A stretch of 64,000 nt of DNA, from positions 41,664,553 to 41,728,552 of the forward strand of contig NW_024037069.1 in the NCBI RefSeq assembly GCF_015706575.1, written 5' to 3'. The notes under the pieces were generated by a model. The model saw nothing but the letters and a program-made list of their open reading frames with translations. It made no database searches and was not told the DNA's origin. The DNA comes from Patiria miniata (lineage: Eukaryota > Echinodermata > Asteroidea > Valvatida > Asterinidae). Both the position numbers and the translations under genes were made by a program. Shown here piece by piece: positions 45,801-54,305 of the stretch (position 1 is its first letter; each line of letters begins with the position of its first letter).

Positions 45801-48723
45801 GTCCGGAGAAAATAACCTGTCTACATTTCAGCACGACTCCCTGAAAAAAATTCTGGATCCACCTTGCTAGCCCCCCCCCCCCCCCCCCCCCCCCACCTAA
45901 AAAATGCCAAAAACGTTTCAATGCCAAAAACGGCAAAAACACATCGACCACTATCGTTCAGTTAATGAGTATAAACACGCATTGTTTGGGGTATAGGGAA
46001 TGGGATGCAATGGCCGTGCTGATATAGTCATCATCAAAAATCAACAAGGACTACGCCGGGGACCTTCGGGAAAATCGATGCCATTATATTGCACGAATCT
46101 CGTGTGTTGCTATCTTCTGTCTCAATACCAAAAAAGAAAATAAAATGACATCAGTTAACTAGTGATTCCAAAAAAACCCAACACCCCAGTGTTCTGAACG
46201 TGTTTTATAGCACTCTCCCGTACCAAGGAACAGAGAAGATAAACTGCTTTTGAATAGTATTATATTTTTAGGAGACTTTTCATAAGATGAAATATGCGTC
46301 GGAGTGATGTAAATTCAATGTAATTATTCTTCCCTTCACCGACGTACTTTATAAACACTGTATACTCAGTGTTGTCCCGAGTGACGGTGAGTAAAGAATT
46401 GCTGATTGTTATCCTTTTCGCATACAAAAAGCCATGCTAACATTGAGATGGAAATGAGAAGTTGTCGAAAAATGAGAAGAAATGAAACACGAGAAGCGGT
46501 CGGCATAAGAGTATCATGACAGCCCGATGCACGCCATGCATATTAATGCGGTCAGCTCCATCGACGATTTAATTTTTCGTAAATAGTGGATTTTCGTAAT
46601 ACAATTACATACTTTTGCTCGTTTTCAATTTTTCTTTAGAAAATTGAAGTGGCGACCTATCGGTAAATGAGCTGTGAAATGAGAGGTAAGCTGATAGCTT
46701 AGCGCCAAAATCGATAGGTTTTGATGAAATTGTGAGTATTTCAAGGTGACGATGGAATTAAAAAAAGGCCTAATTTCCAAAGGCAAGGGCATGTTATATA
46801 TAAAAGGAACTTTGACAAACAACACAAATTATTACTGCAACAAAGACATATCCTTTTATTTTTTTCCGACAAGCATATGAATTTAACTTGTAAGCCCTAT
46901 ACAGCCATAAAAGATTGCCTCAGAATTGGACTGGTGAGTCTGAAAGTAAAAGGTCACGCGGCGGCAATTTCTAAACGTGATCACCCCAAGAAACATTCAT
47001 GTTGGAATTTTATCTTGGTATTCCTCAAGAAAAAAAAAATAAAAAAAAAAAATTTCACTTTCGACCTTCCTCATCCGGCATTTTCGTTACTAGGTCTCCC
47101 ACTTCGTTCACGTTTATTTTCACTTCTCGTACTTACGTGAGAACGAAAATGTATGACAACGCCAAGATCTACCTAGTACCTACAGTCGATGGATTCTGGA
47201 GTTAGTCAGGCCGACTTGAATGCAGTCCTCATCGGTCGGCACTGTTTAATTTTTGTGTCAATGCTAATTAGTCCTTCCAGTTTATTTTAAATAAATTGAA
47301 TATCCTAAAAGACATCTGAGTCTCCTATTTAATTTTCAGTTTTCACCCAATTACCAAGTTCCACTAGTCCGAATGTATTTTAGATTTTCAGAAGGGAGAG
47401 GTCAATTTTTGGGACGATATTTCTCTTTCACGTCAGGCGATATTTCAGTTTCCATAAATTTGAGATGCTAGTATAACAATTTCACAAAGGAATTATTCGA
47501 GGGTGCTTTTCTTATGAAATCAGGGTACCAAAAAGAATTGAAAATTTTAGAATATTTGCACGTTAATTTTCCTATTCAAGGGTTCCGGAAGCGCGCCAGT
47601 AGGATGAACTTCAGGCTCTATCGAAAAGTTCTTATTATAGTTAATCACGGTTCGCAGGTAGTCTGAAAATTATCATCAGCACTGAATTTTACCCAAATGA
47701 CTATACTGATGTATTTCTAGTCTTAACAAAAATTGTAGTTGTTTCATAGACGTCAGTCACAGGTCGAAGACCAAAAACAAAGACCCCGCCTAGACCATGA
47801 GATTTAAATTTTGTTTTGCAAATCGTACCAAATACGTAGGAAATGTGGCGCCAAATTCAAATTTCGTCTTCCGAGCTCCACCTTGCGGAGCATAATCAGA
47901 ATGTGCTGCGATTTCGTCCCGAATACTACCACTCCGAAACGACCTCGAACCGAATACTACGACTTCGCCAAAACCAGCGGCGGCGGAACGGTTTTCAAAC
48001 TGGGGGGCATCACCAAAAAGGGGCACTTGCTCAGTAAAATGCATCTTCTGTTGGTGCAGCAGCGTATGCAGCGGCTTATTTCTTTGTTGGCACATCCGTG
48101 CTGAAAATAATGTCCACACGTTTTTTTTCACCGGACACTTGGCCTCCTTAAAATCACACAGTGTGTGGGTGTATATGGGGGATTGTGGGGTACTGAAACA
48201 ATGGGAGGTACCCCACAAGGCCATTTTTTTGACCTTGTGGGCACAAGTTTTTCACGAAATAGATATATGGAGTTTACTCAAAAACTAGGAATTTCCAAGG
48301 TGGGTTGATTAGTCGCAAATGGAAGAGTTTTAGAAAAGGGATATTAAGTCCGAATTTCAGCCAAGGAAATTAATTCTGGTTAAAATAAGAGCATTTTGAA
48401 ACTAGTGTGCGACATTGCACAATTTTAGTACACGAGAACAATGGAAACACCCCACTTGTATGCCTGGGGTGTGTGTGCGTTGGGGGGGGGGGCAAAATAG
48501 GGCCCGCTCTTCAAAACCAGCTGTTATGCAAACTAGGCTGGACTCGAACCCACAACCGGCAAAACTACACAGAAAACACAAAGTGAGTAATTTGCCTCAA
48601 TATCGTAATAATTGAGTCATTTGTCCGTGTAGTGACACACTTTGAGCCAAAGTGTGTCACTATCAGTGTTGTAGTCGAGACCGGATAGTCCGAGACCGAG
48701 ACCAAGACCGAGACCTGAAGATT

Positions 48724-48754
<31 letters not shown>

Positions 48755-50770
48755 AGCCCCTTCAAGGCGGACCGAGACCGAGACCAATATGGTCCGAGAC
48801 CGAGACCGAGACCGAGACCGCTGATAATAAATAACAATAGTCGAAAAACAAGACACGTTATTATAGTTGAAACTTGTAACCTTTCTATTCACAAAGATTA
48901 CCAGACCAAAATTTTGACCAGTGGCAGTGTTGACAAATTGATACATGACACCTTACTTGAGCAAAAAACACTAAGACATAAACACTTTGACATGTTGTCT
49001 GCACCCAATCGTGACAAAAGTAAAAAGTTAAAGGTAAATGTTTCATCTGTTATAGGAACTCGGATCCTAAACTCTACAGTCACCCCTTGGTTTAAGCTAT
49101 GACTTCTAACGGATATTTAAAGATGGAATTTTAATTTTTCTTTGTGCCTCTTTTTTCCTAAAATAAATATAGGACTTAACTGCTAACAAGACTTGTGTAC
49201 TTGATTTTAAAAAATGGGAGCTAGAAAATGTTGAATTAATTTTTTAATTTCTGTCATAGAATGTGGACTTGTACATGTAGACCCACAAGTTGCGAGGTGG
49301 TAGCCAGAATGTGCCAGATATGGATTTTTATTTTTTTCTGAACGGGATTTTAATTTTTGAGGAATAATGGGGTACTTCAAAATGACCAGCCAGAAAATGG
49401 GGTCTCATCATACACTCTCATGGCAACAGTGAGTGGTAACTGGTAAGAGTGTGTGAGTTCAATGCTGGAAAATCAGGTAGAAAAATTTACTTTTTCTTCA
49501 AAATACTGTCCCAAATTAAAGAGATCATTGTATGGGGTCGAAAATATAACTAATTTGAAGCACCTCATTTATTATCAGAATACAAAATGCAAGTGATTAC
49601 GCCTACAGGGGTGGGCTAAACTACACAATCCCCGAAAATGGTTGACCCTACTTTGCTTTATGTGCCCGACTCAACAGATAAATGCAGAACTTGTTCCAAA
49701 TCGTTCAGTGACTGGTACTGCTGCAGCTTTACATGTACTTTGGGGACTTTCCAACGTGCAGTCGAGTCCAAACCGACCACGATATAAACAAGCTTATCTA
49801 CGGGCTAGCAAATGTTTTAACTATCAATTGTACTAAACGAAGTGAACAAAAAGTAATCGATCGAGCTGTAAAAGCTACATATTGCTGGTCTCGACCCGAG
49901 ACCAGCCAAAATATCGAGACCAAAGGGGACCGAGACCGAGACCAAGACCGAGACCACAGCTTCCGAGACCGAGACCGAGACCGAGACCAGCAAAAAGTGG
50001 TCTCGAGACCGGTCTCGAGACCGAGACCGGTCTCGAGACCGAGACCGGTCTCGAGACCGAGACCGGTCTCGAGACCGAGACCGGTCTCGAGACCGAGACC
50101 GGTCTCGAGACCGAGACCGGTCTCGAGACCGAGACCGGTCTCGAGACCGAGACCGGTCTCGAGACCGAGACCGGTCTCGAGACCGAGACCGGTCTCGAGA
50201 CCGAGACCGGTCTCGAGACCGAGACCGGTCTCGAGACCGAGACCGGTCTCGAGACCGAGACCGGTCTCGAGACCGAGACCGGTCCCGAGACATACAACAC
50301 TGGTCACTATACGGACAAAATGACTCATTTTTTTACGATAATGAGTCTAATTACTCACTTTGTGTTTTCTGTGTAACCGCAGACCACGAGTTAAACGTCC
50401 CAGACCACAAGGCAATTATTATGATATTCCTACCTTCTTTGGCATAATAAGTGCAGCCAGCAGCCCCGGGCATAGTCGCACGTTCATTCACCGGGACTAA
50501 GGTGGCATCCTCCAGCACACACTGCCCGCTGGTCTTCTCGTAGCAAACCTGTCGACAAATCTCCTTCTTCAGGCACTCGGTGAAGCAACGAGGCTTAGAT
50601 CGGCCGACCGATGAGGCGATCACGCGTTGTGGCACTGCCTGGTACTCGCCGTGTTTGGCCAAGTGAAACGTTCCCGAAGCCGTGACGGGGGCTGAGCCGT
50701 TTGCCAGAAAGATCTCACTAGAGCAGATCACAGCGATCAGACTGACGTGTGAGCCTATTAATACTCTCAT
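36574..50770 (-). CDS. gene A: secreted PAN/apple + FAMeT-like domain protein (3 exons)
   Basis: Join of complement 50434-50770, 38344-38511 and 36574-36836 gives 768 nt, 255 aa plus TGA. The order is signal peptide (about residues 1-25), PAN/apple-like cysteine module (RCFTECLKKEICRQVCY, then GQC and CTYY), and FAMeT-like domain in exons 2-3 (VVLDFAVKARNAAMVLFS; FRRFWLHYDRGTFKLGK; FIGFGAYGRAQTW). Both introns are phase 1 with GT/AG borders, as in gene B. Intron 1 is 11.9 kb and packed with mobile elements; intron 2 is 1.5 kb. Likely a secreted recognition or binding protein, with no catalytic residues inferred. Gene A and B proteins align without large gaps. Confidence 0.83.
36843..37260. 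repeat. repeat interrupted by a 170-bp hairpin element (37055-37225)
   Basis: The outer repeat (AACCAAATAGCGCCCTCCTATT ... GTGTCCACCATA) matches 16900-16965. Between the halves is an inverted repeat: CCCTTTTCACGCTCCGCCAT ... and its inverse ...GGCGGAAGCGTGAAAAGAG, with an inner CTCGATCTGGCAACTTTACA arm of about 55 bp. The pair ATTCG/AATCG at the borders may be the target duplication. Lies in gene A intron 2. Confidence 0.75.
37507..38075. mobile_element. foldback element, copy 1 (AAGCCCGC...CACACG ends)
   Basis: The left end AAGCCCGCCGCACACGAGAG and the right part AGGTTGCCCGCACACGGTGA are inverse-related. Inside are GCCTCGCGAGGCGAAAACTC and GCAAAAACTCACCGTGTGCG motifs, repeated and inverted. 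The second copy is at 53435-53980. No coding capacity. Confidence 0.65.
38344..38511 (-). CDS. gene A exon 2: start of FAMeT-like domain
   Basis: The acceptor reads TTCACAG before TGTGC. TG completes the split codon, then CSTTYQLSPYQRKFPLPAF, VVLDFAVKARNAAMVLFS and ...VYELG, with donor GGTAAGC. 168 nt, phase 1 at both ends. The last codon (Gly when read through) is split as G|GT. Confidence 0.87.
40286..41039. mobile_element. foldback with 42-bp minisatellite arms, inserted in LINE
   Basis: The ends CTATGGTGGCCCTGAAGGGA and the inverse at 41020-41039 are flanked by TTCC (40282-40285, 41040-41043). The left arm has about four and the right arm about seven units of a 42-bp repeat (CGCATACGTGTGCGCACATA, then TTCGCGATAAATTTCGCGAC, then AT), in inverse orientation, with a unique spacer of about 240 bp (40485-40725). 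Open frames on both strands (for example CAHIFAINFATSHT) are translations of the repeat. Confidence 0.9.
41175..42531. mobile_element. composite with two 469-bp direct terminal repeats, inserted in LINE
   Basis: Direct repeats 41175-41643 and 42063-42531 are the same length and nearly identical (a few substitutions seen). The middle part of 419 bp begins and ends with CTATAG. The composite is flanked by GTAGG (41170-41174, 42532-42536). Each 469-bp repeat also has short inverted ends (GTAGCAGACCAGTAAA / TTTACTGGTCTGCACCC). No PBS, ORF or polypurine tract is recognised. It could be a TRIM-like LTR element or two copies of a TIR element moved together. Confidence 0.75.
43125..44580. other. intron DNA, low complexity
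   Basis: Contains a poly-A/T stretch (43228-43250), a small inverted pair (GTTTATGGTGTAAATCGAGG at about 43517 against CCTCGATTTACACCATATAC at about 43652), a G-rich tract 43875-43905 and C runs near 44200. The 195-codon minus frame at 43409-43996 is low-complexity Pro/Ser-rich and unsupported. Confidence 0.6.
44580..45450. repeat. intron 1 segment of gene A conserved in gene B, with a 153-bp hairpin insert
   Basis: 44605-44830 matches 26850-27050 of gene B. Within it a hairpin at 44935-45087 (TATTGAGTGGCTT ... GGGAGGAATATTATCGCTCG ... CTGGACTTTTCCA and inverse) is absent from B. The block AGTAAGCTTTYCAACAATCA is duplicated again at 45357-45445 with its downstream ATGTCTACCTTTAACAT. Confidence 0.7.
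45451..48414. other. intron DNA with homopolymers and SINE relics
   Basis: Poly-G at about 45570, poly-C at about 45762-45774 and 45871-45894 (24 C). A copy of the CATAAGATG / TTCACCGACGTA / ACTGTATACTCAGTG repeat sits at 46266-46400 (compare 29916-30262). 47650-47710 matches 27375-27440 in gene B intron 1. No coding region supported. Confidence 0.55.
48568..50373. mobile_element. 1806-bp non-autonomous DNA transposon with GAGACC satellites
   Basis: The ends CACAGAAAACACAAAGTGAG (48568) and the inverse at 50354-50373 are flanked by TA. TIR similarity extends about 90-100 bp inward (GAGTCATTT, TGTCCGTGTAGTGA, GTGTTGTA). GAGACC hexamer tracts follow next to both TIRs (48689-48820 and 49915-50285). 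The unique middle (48830-49860) has no recognisable transposase, so it is non-autonomous. The TA target suggests a Tc1/mariner-like mobiliser. Confidence 0.85.
49998..50285. repeat. 18-bp palindrome-bearing satellite (GGTCTCGAGACCGAGACC)n
   Basis: About 15-16 perfect tandem units of 18 bp. Each unit contains the 12-bp perfect palindrome GGTCTCGAGACC plus a GAGACC hexamer. Open frames exist on both strands in several registers (for example VSRPRP, LETETG, GLGLETGLGLE) and are repeat artefacts. Confidence 0.95.
50434..50770 (-). CDS. gene A exon 1: signal peptide and PAN/apple-like module
   Basis: The ATG is at 50770. A hydrophobic leader ([20 protein letters not shown]) is followed by the cysteine module, ending CTYYAKE. 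The donor reads GAAG|GTAGGAAT, the same codon and phase as gene B. Reading past the donor (into 50351) has no family support. Confidence 0.87.
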
Positions 50771-51715
50771 TTTAATGCAAAGATTCAGTACTGTTGTACT
50801 GTTTCTCTTTAGCGTTTAACAAGTAATTTAATGAGAAGTCTTTCAGATCTCACTTAAATCACGCATCTCTAAACTAATCTTTATAGTCATGCATTTTTAG
50901 GCGACAAAAAAAACTTCGTTTCAGGCGACAAAACTTCGTATCGACAAGAACGTCTTTTTGGTAGGCACCGGTCGTATTGAGTGGTAGCCTAGTCGGCACG
51001 CAGCCCGTGGTTGCCGTACAACCCGGTGTCACGGTCTCACTTCTCCGGCGTGCTAGCTTCTCCAGGTCGATTTGGCGGATAACTGAGCACGTTACAGTAC
51101 ACGTTACATGAGCACGATTCATGCTCATGTGTCCGCTGTGCTTACTTTTCCTCGGGCTGTTTTCTGAAGTCTACCAAGCCCATTAATAACACAGTGAGGG
51201 ACACCCAAGAATGTGTTATGTAACACTTCCTGTGGGTCAAGTCATTCCATGGTCTTGCAAGCATTCTGATTTGTGTTCCCAGCGTCATGCATGTGTGTGT
51301 TCATGGAGGAATAATTAAGAACGAACTCCTTGGTCCGTGTTCCTTGCTCGTTCGTGGTCCATTTTGTCCTTATTTTTGCAACCACGGCTTGAAATAAATG
51401 TGCATTTCAAATTCAAGTCTTTAATATTGGGAGTTAATAGTGCGCGCCACGAAAATTCTATGCATACAAATATCTTACGTACACAAGTACAGCCCCGAAA
51501 AACTCAGCACACTAATACAGTGACGAAAATGTACACTACTGCGCAATTTTGTGCATACGTGTTGAAGCGAAATTTCCGTTTTGGAGAAGCTAGCACGCCG
51601 GAGAAGTGAGACCGTGACAGGTGTAGGTTTTACGCATGCGCAAAATTTGTTGCCCAACCGTTAAGTCCTGATGAGGCCTTCGTTATAGCATGAGCAAGAC
51701 AAGGGCGGATCCAGA
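50771..51715 (-). promoter_or_regulatory. 5' flank of gene A with a TIR insertion
   Basis: Shares blocks with the gene B flank (GCAAAGATTCAGTACT, TCTTTCAGATCTCAC, GGCGACAAAACTTCGTAT, GCATGCGCAAA, TGATGAGGCCTTCGTTAT). AGGCGACAAAA is repeated here (50899 and 50933). The flank is stretched by the element at 51028-51619, absent in B. Confidence 0.6.
51028..51619. mobile_element. about 590-bp TIR element in the gene A 5' flank
   Basis: CACGGTCTCACTTCTCCGGC ... and its inverse GCCGGAGAAGTGAGACCGTG give TIRs of about 36 bp. Imperfect 8-bp direct repeats flank it (CCCGGTGT / ACAGGTGT). Gene B has the unoccupied site near 29080-29095 (GACCTGTGTAGATTCACGCA). Family not determined; possibly hAT-like. 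Confidence 0.7.
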
Positions 51716-52007
51716 AGACAATTTTTTGGGGGGCCAAAAAATTTTTTTGGTACCCCAAAAAGTGGGTCAAAAAATTACGGCGTGGGGTTCGGGGCCCGCT
51801 TAAGGGCCCCGAAATTTTTTTGGATTCTAGATGCTCTGTGGTGCGATCTGAGGCAATTTCTGACCACTTTTACCAATGTTTTTTTGAGGAAAAGATGGTG
51901 GTGTACTCATTGCCTGCCTTTATTGCGACGTCACATAAAAAAAAAAATTGGCTTCGTTTTGGGGGGGGGGCATGGCCCCTTTGGCCCCCCCCCTGGATCC
52001 GCCCTTG
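51700..52007. mobile_element. 308-bp hAT-like MITE
   Basis: TIR CAAGGGCGGATCCAG with inverse CTGGATCCGCCCTTG, flanked by 8-bp direct repeats GAGCAAGA (51692-51699, 52008-52015). An 8-bp duplication and a CA(R)GGGCGG-type end are typical of hAT non-autonomous elements. Confidence 0.88.
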
Positions 52008-52174
52008 GAGCAAGATACAGATAGTGTGTGAGGAAATACATGGATTATGCGGAGCAGTGGAGTAAATATGTGCCGGAAAGTGGTAGAGGGGGGGGGGGGG
52101 AGGGAGAGATGTGGGATGATCTAATATCCCACCCCTGTTCAAAACGTGGAAATTATATCCCTATCCGGTTACAG

Positions 52175-52528
52175 CCCGATAGTCCAACGGTTCGATAGTC
52201 CAAAGGTTCTGTAGTCCGAAGGTTCTGTAGTCCGAAGGGTCATTAGTCCGAAGGTTTGTTAGTCCGAAGGTCCAATAGTCCGAAGGTTCGATTGTCCGAA
52301 GGTTCGATAGTCCGAAGGGCCCATTAGTCCGAAAATAGAATAAGGTTCCGAATTGACAATAAGGTTCGATAGTCCGAATTGACAATAAGGTTCGATATTC
52401 CGAATGGGCAATACGGTTTGTCAATCTGACACTTCGGACTATCGGACCTTTGTGTTGATTCGGACTATCGGACGTTGTTGCCGATTCGGACTATCGGACC
52501 TTATTGTCGATTCGGACTATCGGACCTT
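52175..52528. repeat. foldback with minisatellite arms (GATAGTCCGAAGGTTC)
   Basis: Left arm: about 10-12 units of GATAGTCCGAAGGTTC or variants. Right arm: four or five units in inverse orientation (GATTCGGACTATCGGACCTT). The spacer is short (about 52395-52430). Same architecture as 36188-36545 and 40286-41039 but an unrelated unit sequence. Confidence 0.85.
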
Positions 52529-53434
52529 AATTACAATAATCGTGAAAACACGTAATGCACGTTGAAAATAACAACACCAAGTACACGATATATAGATTCA
52601 TTACTAGCAAATTGTGGTATCGAATCAGGATACAGGAAGAAAGTTTGCCATCCAGGGCTTACTATTGGAAACGAGGTTGGAAATAAAGTAAGCACTGGGG
52701 ACGAGGTTACTGATACCTGCTCTATGTATGAACAGATTTGCTTATAAAAGACAACCGCATCTTGGCCTCTAGAATTTGACCAATCAGCAGGCGCTTTATA
52801 TGTCGGCTCTTTGGTCGGTCACGTACTTTGCGTCTAGACATGGATTAAAAATAACCCGCTAGACACAGCAAGAAAGGCTTTGGTCGCGCCCCTTTCGCGC
52901 GAGGCTGTTGTTGTATTACAAAACACTGCATTCGAATATACCAATCAAACTACTAGTCCTGATTTGGGAATGAAATGACGTCACGATTTAGTAAAGTCGA
53001 CTCCGATTGCCTGGTGAGCGGCTTGCGTATATCTGCATGCTTAGACTTATCAGACGTTGTACAGGAGACTAATAATTGGCTCCTTGGATAACGGGTGATA
53101 CTCAGACTAGATGATAGTGATACCATGCTTTAAGACAACGAAATTTGATTATACACTATCCAGCTCTCCGTCTAAAATGTATTAATGAAGCTTTTCGAAG
53201 GGTGGCCTTTAAAAGGAAATCTTCCTTAGCGGCAAGAAACTGAAGACGCATTTTCACAGTTTTCTAACCTGCTTCAGATTTGTTTTGTATTGTTGTTTCT
53301 TGTCTCAGCAAAAAATGCAAGTGGTGCCTATTACCGTTTAACCTGTACACAGCGAGATGGAAATGTTGCAAGGCTGCACTGCTAATAGTTGATAGCCGAG
53401 CTAACGAAGCATAAACCAGCGGAGCGCGTGCTTC

Positions 53435-53980
53435 TGTGACGGGCATGAGAGCTACGTGCCAAGCAAAAAGTCATGCGTGGCCGTGGTATCTCACAAAATA
53501 TTCCCGTGTTTTCGGCTGACTTTTTTTCGTGTCATCGCGAGGCCGTGAGGCATATCCCCCCTGTTGGATTTCTTCGGCTCGCGAGGCGAAAAACTCACTG
53601 TGTGCGGTCACGTGCTGAGCTAAACAGATTATGTACACGCGATTTTAAGACGTTTTGTGCAAATGTTCTAAAAAGCCTGCTGGCGTTTCTCCCCATTTTT
53701 AAAAATCACGCGACCGACTAACAAGAATGTGCTTTCAGTGGTTAATTACCCCCGGTAATCTTTTGAGCTCAGCACGTAGCCCTGAGTTGAGCGCACACGG
53801 TGAGTTTTTCGCCTCGTGAGGCGAAAGAAAATCAAACAAGGGAGATATTTGCCCCACGGCCTCGGCAGAAAACTCAGCAATTCACTGCAAATGGTAATAT
53901 TTTCTGAGCTACGTGCTAATCAAACTGCCTCGAACGACCTTTTGCTCAACACATTTCTCCCGTGTGTTGCGGGCTTAATG
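53435..53980. mobile_element. foldback element, copy 2
   Basis: Contains GAGAGCTACGTGCCAAGCAA, GGCTCGCGAGGCGAAAAACTC, GCGCACACGGTGAGTTTTTCGC and the right end ACACATTTCTCCCGTGTGTTGCGGGCTT, which is the inverse of the left end of copy 1 (37507). The two copies share unit order but are well diverged. Confidence 0.65.
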
Positions 53981-54039
53981 AGGCCCCTTCGTTTGGTATA
54001 CATATCCATCTATTGATCCAGATCACGGAACTCAAGGAC

Positions 54040-54305
54040 CCTTCCATATGTTAGATCCACTCCGTTTGTTTGTCTGTTTCTGTTTCATTGTTTTGTTTTG
54101 TTGTGTTTTGTCTTTTGAATTTAGTCTTCCTTTTTCAGTATTGTTTATATATATATTTTGTTGTGTTTAAGGCATTCCGTTTATAAGCTTCGGCTTCTTG
54201 TGTAATGCCTCCACTTAGTAGTTTTCATGTGACAATTGTTTTGTTTTCTAAAGTGCTTATTCATGTGGAAATAAATGTTTCTGAAATGAAATGAAATGAA
54301 ATGAA
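54040..54305 (+). mobile_element. LINE 3' UTR with (GAAAT)n tail
   Basis: T-rich, then TATAAGCTTCGGCTTCTTGTG with TAATGCCTCC and TGTGGAAATAAATGTTTCTG, then GAAATGAAATGAAATGAAAT. A classic terminus of a 5'-truncated non-LTR element; no pol sequence is left. Confidence 0.65.

Larger units (their letters stand above)
48520..50420 (-). repeat. tRNA-derived SINE split by the 1.8-kb TA element
   Basis: On the minus strand, 50420-50374 supplies an A-box-like GCCTTGTGGTCTGGGACG with GTGGTCTGCGGTTA, and 48567-48520 supplies the B box TGTGGGTTCGAGTCCAGCC. The two pieces join at the TA target of the inserted element. The SINE begins about 15 bp past the donor of gene A exon 1. Confidence 0.7.
33246..52060. 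repeat. tandem segmental duplication, unit A
   Basis: The paralogous unit to 15335-29170, carrying gene A. It is larger because of many insertions that unit B lacks (36188, 37055, 39285, 41175, 44935, 48568, 51028, 51700). The A and B units have the same order and orientation, so this is a direct tandem duplication with about 4 kb between the units. Confidence 0.8.

Noticed and set aside
49733..50328. Long open frames on both strands (up to 196 aa) of VSRPRP / GLGLETGLGLE type
   Set aside because: They are translations of an 18-bp satellite with no stop in several registers; nothing but the repeat is encoded.
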